A program made the translations under genes and the position numbers. Of a stretch of 23,472 nt of DNA, positions 1 to 7,826 are shown in pieces. Every line of letters starts with the position of its first letter. The first letter of the stretch is position 1. The stretch is from a virus: the IMG/VR virus record IMGVR_UViG_3300031812_000022, positions 1 to 23,472 of that record; one strand, 5' to 3'. A model generated the notes under the pieces. That model searched no databases. It was not told where the DNA came from and worked only from the letters and a program-made list of their open reading frames with translations.

Positions 1-2682
1 AAGCCTAACCAAAGCATCATGGTTCTTTGCTAAATTCTCTACTTCCTGAAGTCTTGTTTCGTCGTATTTGGTTAGAGTGTTTAGAAGTGCTGTTTGATTT
101 ACTATTGCACTATTTAAGTCATTAGTACGATTGTTTATTATCGTTATAATGTCTTTAATGTCTTGTGTAACTCCTGCATTATCCAAAAACAATTGTCTTT
201 GCTTTGCTGTTATAATCCCCATTCTTTCTAGTTCGTTTACAATGCCAGCATAGATATTCCAAGCCTCCCTGCTAGCAACAATATTAATTCCAAAAGCTCC
301 AGTGCTAAATTGACCCTGGTTTTCCTGTAGCCACCTTAAGAAGTCTTCTAACTTACCTTTTTGTTGTTGTAACGAGTTAATACTTGCTCTTACTCTCTCC
401 GCTTCTCTTTCTCTTTCTTGCTTAGTCATCTCCGAGAGGTTTTTGTTAACTACCAAGATAGATTGGTTTAGATTTGCTAGTCTTTCCTGTAATCTTCGTA
501 TTTGTTCTTCTGTTTCTCTTATCTCTTTCTTTAGATAAAACTCATTCCTACCTCTTCCACCTGATGTTAGTTCGGTATTCAAAGTAACAAGCCTTTTTTG
601 TAGTCTTTCTATCTCACTTTGTGTTTCATTTATCTGTTTACGGTAGTATTCATTAACAATATCAGCTTGCTTTTTAAACTTTTCATCTAGTGTCTTCGTT
701 AACTCATCTAGTGCCATTTCCATGTCTCTAGTTGTATAGATTTCGCGCATTCTATCCTTTATGTCTTCAAGTCTTCTATCAATCTCTTCTAGCTCTGCTT
801 TAAGCCGATTGGCGTTAGAAATGGTAGTTTTTGTTTGCTGGTTGTAAAAAGAAATAATATTAGTAACATCATAAACCACTTGTGAAAGAAGAGTAATACT
901 ACCAACCAATGCTGAAGTGGTGTCTCCAGACATGATACCAGTTGCGAGTTCTTGAATAGAGGAAATATAAGTTTTTAAAGAACTAGCCGTTGCACTACTA
1001 ATTATACCGATTTTTTCTAACCCATTCACTAAAGCATCCAATACTCTAACAACATCGCTAATCGTTTTCTTAATTTCCTCCAAAACCTTTTTAAGTTCCT
1101 CTGAGTTGTCTTTGCTTTCATTTAGTTTTTCTGTTACTTTATCTAAATCTATTACTACTTGTGTTAAGTCTACATTTTCCAAAACTGCCTGCCACTCTTC
1201 AGCTGTTAGTTTGCTAGTTTTTAGCTTGTCTACAATTTCTCCAAAACTACCCTTTAAGTTGCCTACGGCTAATTGTGTTTTAAGTAAACTATCCACCTGT
1301 TCTTGTATTTTCTTTTTATTCTCCTCTGTTAGTGCATTATTTGCTTTTAGGAACTCTACTAGTTTTTCCAAAGCTGTTAGTCTTTCCTTTAACAAATCTA
1401 AAGTGTCTTTTTGTTTTGTTTTTGTTTGCTCTTCTTCCTCCTTAATTGTTTTTATGCTTGCTAGCGTAGTAGTGTTTATTTTTACCTGTCTTTCACCATC
1501 ACTGTTTATTTCCTTTATTTTCTTACTTATTTCATTATACTCACCCTTTAACGATACGATTTTATTTAGTAGTTCATTAGCATTAGCGGGTGATAAATTG
1601 CTTATTATCTTTCTAAACTCACTTTCAGCGCCAACACTACCAGCAAACAAAGCTTTTATGAAGTTTTCCCCAACCTCTTTACGGCTGTATTGGAAAATTA
1701 ACCTTCTAGCCTCACTAATTAACGCCTCTTGTTTTTTTGCTAACTTTTCCACATTTTTGGTTTCTAAAATGCCGATATTCTCCAGTAGGTTTTGGAATAC
1801 TTTTGTAATATTAGTTGCAATATTAATAACAAAACTTAATACCTGTGATAAAATATTCATTAATGCTTTAAAAGCGGGTTCTAACCCTCTTACCACCTCA
1901 CCCACTTTTTCAAACGCAGGTGCTAATGTATCCGCTAGTCTCGTTGCTAAATCACTTACAACATCCAAAATTGGTAAAATTATTTTAGCAATGGATTTAA
2001 GAATGTTATTAAAAGCAATCTGTGCTTTAGTTAAACTATCCACTTTCCCCTGTGCTTCAGCCATACCACCGTATGTTTTAACAAGGTAGTTTATTATTTC
2101 GGTGTTATCCTTTGCTGTTTTGTTTAAGTTCTTAAGATTAGCATCATAGCGGGTTAGTGCACTTTCTCCCGTTGTGAGTTGTTTATTAAGTTGTATAAAA
2201 GCAGTTTGTAAATCCATTCCGAATGTTGCACTAATACCAGCTGCGAGTTTAGTTAATTCTTTAGCCTGCTCTGCTGTCATACCCATCTGAATACCCAACT
2301 TAACAACCCCCAGGATAGCATCATCATCAACAGCCATTAGTCTAGATAACTCTGAAGAAAACTTATCTAGTTCCTCCGTTATTGCTTTTATCTCTTCTTT
2401 GCTTTTTCCAATCCCCAATAATGCTACTTCTAGTTGCTTAAGGTTTCTTTCTTTTTCTATAGCCCCCTTAATAGCATTTGTTAACTGTCTAAAAGCCTCT
2501 ACGATTAACATAATTTTACCAAAAGCACCAATGATGGAGTTACCAATATTGGCTAACCCCCTACTTGCATTCTCCGCTTCCTTTGGAATGTTCTTAACTT
2601 TTTCATTTACGGTGGCTATGTTCTTAACAGCATTATCTACTTCAGCCTTAATTTCATAAATAACTTGGATATCGCTTGCCAT
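1..2682 (-). CDS. Phage tail tape measure protein (N-terminal 894 residues, runs off left edge)
   Basis: The reading frame is open from an ATG at 2682 to the window edge. The product would set tail length and act as scaffold and DNA-injection channel inside the tail tube. The translation is long, alpha-helical and rich in K, E, L and N. It has a helical N-terminus with A/N repeats (residues about 10-60), glycine/alanine-rich hydrophobic stretches (about 230-320 and 540-620) and long coiled-coil stretches with many RLxxL/EIxRL heptads (about 640-800). This is the pattern of tape measure proteins, and it is the largest gene of the tail module, placed after the tail tube gene. No clear Shine-Dalgarno sequence precedes the ATG, but a copy of the dispersed 25-base motif lies about 40 bases upstream. 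Domain assignment rests on architecture and position, not on a specific catalytic motif. Confidence 0.88.
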   Translation of the reverse strand, partial: MASDIQVIYEIKAEVDNAVKNIATVNEKVKNIPKEAENASRGLANIGNSIIGAFGKIMLIVEAFRQLTNAIKGAIEKERNLKQLEVALLGIGKSKEEIKAITEELDKFSSELSRLMAVDDDAILGVVKLGIQMGMTAEQAKELTKLAAGISATFGMDLQTAFIQLNKQLTTGESALTRYDANLKNLNKTAKDNTEIINYLVKTYGGMAEAQGKVDSLTKAQIAFNNILKSIAKIILPILDVVSDLATRLADTLAPAFEKVGEVVRGLEPAFKALMNILSQVLSFVINIATNITKVFQNLLENIGILETKNVEKLAKKQEALISEARRLIFQYSRKEVGENFIKALFAGSVGAESEFRKIISNLSPANANELLNKIVSLKGEYNEISKKIKEINSDGERQVKINTTTLASIKTIKEEEEQTKTKQKDTLDLLKERLTALEKLVEFLKANNALTEENKKKIQEQVDSLLKTQLAVGNLKGSFGEIVDKLKTSKLTAEEWQAVLENVDLTQVVIDLDKVTEKLNESKDNSEELKKVLEEIKKTISDVVRVLDALVNGLEKIGIISSATASSLKTYISSIQELATGIMSGDTTSALVGSITLLSQVVYDVTNIISFYNQQTKTTISNANRLKAELEEIDRRLEDIKDRMREIYTTRDMEMALDELTKTLDEKFKKQADIVNEYYRKQINETQSEIERLQKRLVTLNTELTSGGRGRNEFYLKKEIRETEEQIRRLQERLANLNQSILVVNKNLSEMTKQEREREAERVRASINSLQQQKGKLEDFLRWLQENQGQFSTGAFGINIVASREAWNIYAGIVNELERMGIITAKQRQLFLDNAGVTQDIKDIITIINNRTNDLNSAIVNQTALLNTLTKYDETRLQEVENLAKNHDALVRL

Positions 2683-2722
2683 GTATTGAATTATTTATGA
2701 TTGGTGTTTCAAAAAGCATGTC

Positions 2723-2747
2723 ATATATTCTATGTGTATATATTATA
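2723..2747 (-). promoter_or_regulatory. Dispersed 25-base motif upstream of the tape measure gene
   Basis: TATAATATATACACATAGAA then TATAT on the minus strand, in the 78-base gap before ATG 2682. The tape measure gene lacks a visible ribosome binding site, so the motif may be important for its expression. Confidence 0.65.
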
Positions 2748-2760
2748 GAACTTGAGGTTT

Positions 2761-3327
2761 TTAATAAATCCTCAAAGCTCTCTTAAACTCTTCTAAATTC
2801 CAAGCCCCTGCATTATCCACAGCCACATTAAAACGGTGGTAGTTTAAGTTAACTAAAAGAATTCTTAACTCCTCAAAGGTAAGATTAAAGATTTCTTCCA
2901 AAGAACGCCCTGAATAAAAAAATAACTGTGAAACTGAATAATACATGTTTCTTGTGAAACTATCAAAATCAAAATTGTTTTCTTCGCTTTTGTTCCCTTC
3001 ACTACCGACATTATAATTCAAAATCTCTTGATAAATGGTTTGTAATAGTTTTAATTTTTTATCTTTTCGCATTAACAAAAACTTAAGTTTATCCTTAAGA
3101 GAGTAGAAAGCAAAGAAAGAAGAGAAAAGCCGCTTTGTGATGTTATTAATTTTCTTAAACTCTAATTGGTTTTGTTTAATCAAAAAAGTTAGCAAATCGC
3201 CACTAATTGCTTTGGTTTTGTTAAGGATATACAGGAGTAAATAAACCTCCCGTATACCCTTTTTAAATATTTTAACTTTAACCCCATCCCAGGTAAAGAT
3301 TTTTACCTTATCCAGGAACACTAGCAT
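2761..3327 (-). CDS. Probable tail assembly chaperone (position-based), 188 residues
   Basis: Its start overlaps the stop of the tail tube gene (TAATG) and it lies between the tail tube and the tape measure, the slot used in siphoviruses for the chaperone that coats the tape measure during tail assembly. The protein is basic and mostly helical, with a lysine-rich patch (KDKKLKLLQ, about residues 88-96) and a C-terminal helical half. Many chaperone genes are expressed as two products through a -1 frameshift. Here only about 78 bases remain before the tape measure gene and I see no long overlapping second frame, so no frameshift product is supported. Sequence similarity alone would not have identified the function. 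The role is inferred from gene order. Confidence 0.6.
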   Translation of the reverse strand: MLVFLDKVKIFTWDGVKVKIFKKGIREVYLLLYILNKTKAISGDLLTFLIKQNQLEFKKINNITKRLFSSFFAFYSLKDKLKFLLMRKDKKLKLLQTIYQEILNYNVGSEGNKSEENNFDFDSFTRNMYYSVSQLFFYSGRSLEEIFNLTFEELRILLVNLNYHRFNVAVDNAGAWNLEEFKRALRIY

Positions 3328-3938
3328 TATGTGCCACTGTTTAATGTCCCAACAACACCAAGCACACCTTTGTTATCAGAACCATCTACGCTTAAAGCCT
3401 GGAGTTTTAAAGTTAATATTTGCTGTCCACTCGGGTTATAACTAATCTCTAAACCACTAGCCGAAACTACTTTAAACAAAAGTATAGCCGTAGGGTCAGA
3501 ACCTGTCCCAAACTTCGGTGTGTCTGTTAGATTAGAAGGGTCGTAACTGGTATGATAAAGTAAAAGAGTAAAAGAATTAGTTATCTCAGTTCCCCTGTAG
3601 GAACCCTTTAGTGCCTTCACACCACCCGCAGTATCAACATTGGTAGGGTTGATTTGGAAATACTTAACAAGTGTTTCGTAACTAATATCCGCAATAGGAA
3701 TTTCCACTTCTACCTTGTCAACACCATTGATTATTCTTTTTCTTATTCCTTCCTGGTCGGTTTGTAAGTCTAGTAAGTCTCTGGATATTGTTATTTTAGC
3801 CTCCCCATTTGTGAATATTTGTTTCCATGTTACACTGTTTGGTATTGTTCCACCTACAGCACTATCCACGTTTGCAGATGTCCAAGTATACGTGCTAAAA
3901 AACACACGATACGAACCAGTTAAAACATTGCTTGCCAT
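3327..3938 (-). CDS. Major tail tube protein, 203 residues
   Basis: This would polymerise into the hollow tube of the siphovirus tail. The translation is beta-rich with many T, S, V and G residues, starts MASNVLTGSYRVFF, and has the mix of short beta strands and an alpha segment near residues 60-75 (EGIRKRIINGVDKVEVEIP) seen in tail tube proteins. It lies directly between a tail terminator-like gene and the chaperone/tape measure pair, which is the standard order. A strong ribosome binding site (GGGGGTGAAAG) precedes the ATG at 3938. Among the tail genes it is the best candidate for the abundant structural protein. The exact family within the lambda gpV/HK97-like tube fold cannot be settled by eye. 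Confidence 0.78.
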   Translation of the reverse strand: MASNVLTGSYRVFFSTYTWTSANVDSAVGGTIPNSVTWKQIFTNGEAKITISRDLLDLQTDQEGIRKRIINGVDKVEVEIPIADISYETLVKYFQINPTNVDTAGGVKALKGSYRGTEITNSFTLLLYHTSYDPSNLTDTPKFGTGSDPTAILLFKVVSASGLEISYNPSGQQILTLKLQALSVDGSDNKGVLGVVGTLNSGT

Positions 3939-3968
3939 CTTTCACCCCCTTAAACAAAATGATAACCG

Positions 3969-4331
3969 TTAATAAAACAAATAAACAATTTCAAAATTAA
4001 TCTCCAGAACTGATAGTTTTAATTTTTCATCTTTGGTTCTTGTGATGTTTGTTATTCTTGTTACTGCAAAATTATTGTCTCTTATCGTGCTTAACTTTCT
4101 TAAAAAATCATTAAAGTTATCAAAAGATAATAAGTTATCCTTAACTTTTATAAACAAAGCAATTTCACAAACCAAACCTCTTCCATCCTGGATGTATTTT
4201 TCGGTGTTAGATAAGCAAGCAATTTGCTTGTCTTGTGTGTTCAAAAAGTCTTCAAACGGAACTAATCTAACATTATAAGCATTTAGTAATGGTGTTATTC
4301 TTGTTTTTATCTCTTCACTAACCCAATCCAT
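3969..4331 (-). CDS. Tail terminator/completion-like protein, 120 residues
   Basis: The length and alpha/beta composition fit the small proteins that cap the tail and join it to the head (lambda gpU/HK97 gp-type minor tail proteins). The N-terminus is an amphipathic helix (DWVSEEIKTRITPLLNAY), followed by alternating strands (GLVCEIALFIKVKD and LKLSVLEINFEIVYLFY). It lies immediately after the gp10-like gene and before the tail tube gene, the expected place. The ribosome binding site is GGAGGGGGTAAA before the ATG at 4331. The call depends mostly on synteny and size. A head-tail joining role is the main alternative. Confidence 0.6.
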   Translation of the reverse strand: MDWVSEEIKTRITPLLNAYNVRLVPFEDFLNTQDKQIACLSNTEKYIQDGRGLVCEIALFIKVKDNLLSFDNFNDFLRKLSTIRDNNFAVTRITNITRTKDEKLKLSVLEINFEIVYLFY

Positions 4332-4344
4332 TTTACCCCCTCCA

Positions 4345-4878
4345 TTAAAACAACTTTTTAATGATATTTTTTAAATCGTTTTTTAAAGCATTCTTTACTA
4401 ACTGTCTTGTCTTCTCTTCTACTGTTTTTTTATCTACTTTCATTAAACTTCGTTTTATCCAAAGCTTTGGTTTTATCTTCGTTTCGTTTTTTAATACAAA
4501 ATAAGGAATAATACTATCGTTTTGCTTAAGATAAAAAATGTCTTTCTTTATAAACCCCTTATCAAAGACATCTTTTGGCGTCTGTCTTATCACCCCTGCA
4601 CTAGTTAAGTTTGGTGGTAATGGTATCCATAAACGCCTCGCCTTCTTTGGTGTTATTTCAGCCCCGAATTCCTGCGCTCTTCCGTAGATTGTTTGAGTAT
4701 AAATTCGTATTCCTCTGGTTGTTTCATTATAGTCATAATCTAACGTTCGCCTTAAGAAACCTGTTCTTACTTTCATGTAACTAGTGAATTCTCTTTTAGC
4801 AATATTAATTGCTTCGTTTATTATTATCCTTAGCCTCGCTTTACTGAATATTTCCTCTAAATCGTTTTCTAAACTCAT
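4345..4878 (-). CDS. HK97 gp10-like minor tail/head-tail component, 177 residues
   Basis: Proteins of the HK97-gp10-like family join the connector to the tail. The translation shows the family pattern: an N-terminal helix followed by VRTGFLRRTLDYDY (about residues 37-50), a beta stretch RGIRIYTQTIYGRAQEFG (about 56-73) and the Y-A-x-x-Q/E-F-G signature followed by a proline-rich loop (RRLWIPLPP, about 81-89). Its start overlaps the stop of the upstream connector gene by four bases (ATGA type), which suggests translational coupling. The basic C-terminus (KKTVEEKTRQLVKNALKN) is typical of the family. It fits well between the connector and the terminator-like gene. Confidence 0.75.
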   Translation of the reverse strand: MSLENDLEEIFSKARLRIIINEAINIAKREFTSYMKVRTGFLRRTLDYDYNETTRGIRIYTQTIYGRAQEFGAEITPKKARRLWIPLPPNLTSAGVIRQTPKDVFDKGFIKKDIFYLKQNDSIIPYFVLKNETKIKPKLWIKRSLMKVDKKTVEEKTRQLVKNALKNDLKNIIKKLF

Positions 4879-5417
4879 ACGCCGTAGTATCCTAATTTGC
4901 TTTTGATTTGGTAAATAATACTTGCTCTTTGCTCGTTAAAATCTTTGTAAGTGTTTCTTACACCATCCACGCTCTGTTCACTACTAATAAGCCCACCGTA
5001 TTTGGTTTCGTAATACTCAAGGTAAATTAGCTTGGAAATTAAAAGCATTAGGTGGATATCCATGTCGGTTTCGTTTAGATAGCCTCTTTTGAATACTATT
5101 CTTACCCGACCCATAGGTTTGGTTTTAAAATACAAAACGCCATTTGTATAAGTGTAGTCGGGAGTGCTTGTAACACCGTTAGTATCCGTAAAAGTGACAC
5201 TCAAAATTTGGAAATTAACATCAAAACGCTTAAAGAAGATTAAGTTTGTGTTTTTAAGTAGATTATCAAATTCATACGTATAAGTGGTTAGAAGAGGGTT
5301 TATATAGTCACTTTCCAAGTCCTTTAGCACCTTTTCCTTAAGTGCTAAAAGATAATCATCTTGGCTATTGTCTGTTATGTTTAGCATGTTTTTAACGGTT
5401 CCCAAAATCGTTGTCAT
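4875..5417 (-). CDS. Head-tail connector protein (gp6-like), 180 residues
   Basis: This would form the ring under the portal. It has the layout of the phage gp6-like connector: an N-terminal helical part (NMLNITDNSQDDYLLALKEK, about residues 11-30), a second helix ending in a Y/F-rich segment, a small beta insertion (FQILSVTFTDTNGV and TPDYTYTNGVLYFK, about 68-101) and a C-terminal helical part ending KSKLGYYGV. Position also fits, two genes after the capsid. The ORF lies just downstream of a strong hairpin terminator (5432-5456), so its transcription may depend on read-through. The ribosome binding site GGGGGC before the ATG is moderate. Confidence 0.72.
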   Translation of the reverse strand: MTTILGTVKNMLNITDNSQDDYLLALKEKVLKDLESDYINPLLTTYTYEFDNLLKNTNLIFFKRFDVNFQILSVTFTDTNGVTSTPDYTYTNGVLYFKTKPMGRVRIVFKRGYLNETDMDIHLMLLISKLIYLEYYETKYGGLISSEQSVDGVRNTYKDFNEQRASIIYQIKSKLGYYGV

Positions 5418-5431
5418 AAAGCCCCCAAAAT

Positions 5432-5456
5432 AAAAGGGAGGTTTAACCTCCCTTTT
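5432..5456 (-). terminator. Rho-independent terminator after the capsid operon
   Basis: An almost perfect inverted repeat (AAAAGGGAGGT / ACCTCCCTTTT with a 3-base loop) is followed on the minus strand by TTTTATTTT. It overlaps the stop of the 60-residue gene. It would limit transcription from the capsid genes into the connector genes, a common way to keep capsid expression higher. Confidence 0.75.
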
Positions 5457-5637
5457 ATTTTTCCTTTTTCTTTTCTTTTATCTTATCTTCCTGTGTTGTT
5501 ATCGTAGGTGAATTAACAACTAGCAAGGTAACAATGTTTTTTAGTTTTTCATAGTCTTCTTTGCTTATTTCCACTTCTTCGTCCGCTTGTATTAGTCTTC
5601 CGTTATACCAAAAACTTGCTAATGCTTTAACTATCAT
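5455..5637 (-). CDS. Small head-module protein, 60 residues
   Basis: A short gene directly after the capsid gene with a very strong ribosome binding site (GGGGGGGGTGA before ATG at 5637). The N-terminal 45 residues (VKALASFWYNGRLIQADEEV and following) look like the small beta-fold proteins often found after phage capsid genes. The last 15 residues are almost all K and E (DKIKEKKKEK). Such proteins are variously described as capsid fibre or head-tail accessory proteins, and I cannot choose between them. Its stop codon lies inside the terminator hairpin at 5432-5456. Confidence 0.7.
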   Translation of the reverse strand: MIVKALASFWYNGRLIQADEEVEISKEDYEKLKNIVTLLVVNSPTITTQEDKIKEKKKEK

Positions 5638-5652
5638 TGTTCACCCCCCCCA

Positions 5653-6726
5653 CTATGAATTAGCACTAACCATTCTGGTAAATGCTTTAGATATTATATT
5701 CCCAACGCTGTGTAGTCTTGTTGCTTTTATCGTTATTAAGTCTTTAGCAAAGTTATAATCCTTGCTTATCTCTACTGTTATTTCCTGTCCGATACCTCTT
5801 AAATGCCCATTAGCAAAGTTACCTATAACAACATAAGGTAGGTTACTACCAGTGGTGGAATTCGGCATAACTTTGGAGAAAAATACCCTATAGCCAGCTA
5901 TAGTGGGTGGATTAAGACCAACCATCGCATCAATTATGTAGCCACCTGTCATGCTTGTTATTTTCTTTTGCTTCTGGAATATGCTAAAGAATACAACACT
6001 ATTCATTACCAATACTACATCACTGGTTTGGTAGTCACTATCTACTAACCCAATCGCATTTATTATCTGTTCACTATCTATCCATCCATAACCAGTAGCA
6101 GAACCAACAACAGCAGGAACGTTTGCATTGTATCCAATACCATTGAATGGTGCACCTGTTCCCAAAAGTACCTGTCTATCTTCCTCTTTTGCCATATCCC
6201 TGGCTATGAGCTTAGAAACATAATTAGCAAGTTGAACTTCTGACCACTGTAGCATTTCCCTTGATATGTTTACCAATGCTGTCTGCTTCTTTGCAGTTAG
6301 TATTAAACCATTGGAGAAAATATTGTTGCTTTCGGTTATCTCCACCCCCTCATCAGGGTAGTATACATCTACAGCGCCCGAAACGGGAACCCTTAACGTT
6401 TTGCTAGCCATTGGTAAGTTTTCGGATAGTTTAGAAACAATACCATAGTTATTTATCATGTCTTGCACTTCACTGTAAATCTCTACCGGTAAAACATACT
6501 CCACCCCTGTAGAGCCTGTTGTAACAGCCTTTTTGATGTAACTCCCGAGTTCTTTCTTTGCTTTTTCTTTGCTGCCTTCGGGTGTTATTATTGACAGTGT
6601 TTTTATCTTTGCTATCTCTTCAGTAATATTATTCAACCGCTTCTCAAATTCATCAAATTTGTTTGTTTTTGTCTTTATTTCATTAACCAAATTTTCAAGT
6701 TCTGTTAAAACTGCTTCCATCTTCAT
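5653..6726 (-). CDS. Major capsid protein, HK97 fold, 357 residues
   Basis: The shell protein of the head. It has the HK97-type layout: an N-terminal coiled-coil scaffold region (about residues 3-65, ELENLVNEIKTKTNKFDEFE and following) likely removed by the prohead protease, then the N-arm and spine-helix region (about 80-130, VLPVEIYSEVQDMINNYG), the TALVNISREMLQWSEV segment typical of the family (about 155-170) and the AKEEDRQVLLGTGAPFNGIG motif (about 187-206). It lies directly after the protease and portal genes. Two ATG codons are possible: 6726, or residue 3 at 6720, which has better spacing from the GGGGG motif. I keep the longer form. The scaffold domain fused to the capsid explains the absence of a separate scaffold gene. 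Confidence 0.93.
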   Translation of the reverse strand: MKMEAVLTELENLVNEIKTKTNKFDEFEKRLNNITEEIAKIKTLSIITPEGSKEKAKKELGSYIKKAVTTGSTGVEYVLPVEIYSEVQDMINNYGIVSKLSENLPMASKTLRVPVSGAVDVYYPDEGVEITESNNIFSNGLILTAKKQTALVNISREMLQWSEVQLANYVSKLIARDMAKEEDRQVLLGTGAPFNGIGYNANVPAVVGSATGYGWIDSEQIINAIGLVDSDYQTSDVVLVMNSVVFFSIFQKQKKITSMTGGYIIDAMVGLNPPTIAGYRVFFSKVMPNSTTGSNLPYVVIGNFANGHLRGIGQEITVEISKDYNFAKDLITIKATRLHSVGNIISKAFTRMVSANS

Positions 6727-6792
6727 ACCCCCTTAAAAATTTTTTTTGTTTTTGTTTTATTTCTCGTTCTAACCATCACGGCTAAAACGGTT

Positions 6793-7743
6793 TTATTGCT
6801 TTAATTTTTTATGTAATTCTTTTATCTTTTCTAAAATTACTTTCTCTTTGTATTCATTAATGTTTTTCTTATTTGCTTCTCTTATTCTGTCGTAAATGTA
6901 TTGTAGTTTCTTTATTTTCTCCTCCGATATAGCATTCTGTAGTTTTATTGCTCTTGCGTTTAACCTGTCTTCCAAGTATCTTAATACCACCGCTTCAGGG
7001 TTGGCTGGAACTGAAACAATAGAAATCTCTAGTAGTTCTACGCTTTCATAAATAATACCATTACTATTATCGTTCTGCTTATACTGTAGTGACATAAAAC
7101 CAATGGAAAGAGTATTTAAAAAGCCTTCCGATACTAATTCTTTTATCTCTTGTGCCAGTGGAGTATTAGCAAATTGTATTTTAACAATTAAACTGTCATC
7201 TGTCTTCAAGACATCTATTGCTTTACCAATAATCTTATCAGGGTTGTGATTAAATAAAACAACAGGGTTTTTAAGATAGTTATCTACTTTGATACCAGAA
7301 ATCTTAACAATATCACCCATCCTGTCCACTACCTCTTTACTTGCTATTGCTGTAAATGTGTTATCTTGTTGTTTAGTTATGCTAACTTTAAACTCTTTTC
7401 CTTCTTTTTCATCTATCAACTCAAGTAACTTACCCGATGCCTCAAAAATATCATCATCACCATGCTGTCCTGCTCTTTGCCTTATCGCAATCAGTCCCCT
7501 TCTATCAATATTTTTAAAATCACTTGTGAACGGATATTTCCATTTTGCTTTAGTTTCATCATTTTCTACTTCGCTGTCGTATCCTAAATGCCACCTACTG
7601 TAAGCCTCCCAACCGTTCTCTTCTATGTAGTCATTTTCCTCTTCAGGTGTTGGTGGTTCCCATTCGCTTGTTATTTTGTATTTACCTTCGTTTATTAGTT
7701 TTTTAGCAAACTCAAAACCACTTTTGTTTAACTTATTAGCCAT
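6793..7743 (-). CDS. HK97-family prohead protease with N-terminal extension, 316 residues
   Basis: A serine protease that cleaves scaffold and capsid N-termini during head maturation. The catalytic core covers about residues 117-255. The catalytic histidine lies in LFNHNPDKIIG (H166) and the serine in TLSIGF (S213), with ELLEISIVSVPANPEA after it, all diagnostic of the HK97 protease (peptidase U35). About 110 extra residues precede the core. They include KYPFTSDFKNIDRRGLIAIR (about 69-88), a motif also found at the N-termini of some phage head proteins. A helical K/E-rich tail of about 60 residues follows the core. The ribosome binding site is AGGGGGT before ATG at 7743. A copy of the dispersed 25-base motif lies about 50-70 bases upstream. 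Confidence 0.9.
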   Translation of the reverse strand: MANKLNKSGFEFAKKLINEGKYKITSEWEPPTPEEENDYIEENGWEAYSRWHLGYDSEVENDETKAKWKYPFTSDFKNIDRRGLIAIRQRAGQHGDDDIFEASGKLLELIDEKEGKEFKVSITKQQDNTFTAIASKEVVDRMGDIVKISGIKVDNYLKNPVVLFNHNPDKIIGKAIDVLKTDDSLIVKIQFANTPLAQEIKELVSEGFLNTLSIGFMSLQYKQNDNSNGIIYESVELLEISIVSVPANPEAVVLRYLEDRLNARAIKLQNAISEEKIKKLQYIYDRIREANKKNINEYKEKVILEKIKELHKKLKQ

Positions 7744-7789
7744 ATTTACCCCCTAAAGAGAATGATAAATGATTTATTTTATACAGTGC

Positions 7790-7813
7790 ATATATTCTAT
7801 GTGTATATATATA
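7790..7813 (-). promoter_or_regulatory. Dispersed 24-base motif upstream of the prohead protease gene
   Basis: TATATATATACACATAGAAT then ATAT on the minus strand, one base shorter than the other copies in the TATAAT part. It lies in the 83-base gap between portal and protease genes. Confidence 0.65.
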
Positions 7814-7826
7814 GTAGTCTTGGTTT

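Noticed and set aside
1106-2089. Long plus-strand reading frame of 327 codons rich in S, F and L
   Set aside because: It lies antisense inside the tape measure frame. Its composition is the shadow of a K/E/N-rich gene, and it has no ribosome binding site or recognisable domain.
2683-3327. Programmed -1 frameshift of a tail chaperone
   Set aside because: Only about 78 bases lie between the stop and the tape measure start. I found no long second frame that overlaps the end of the gene.
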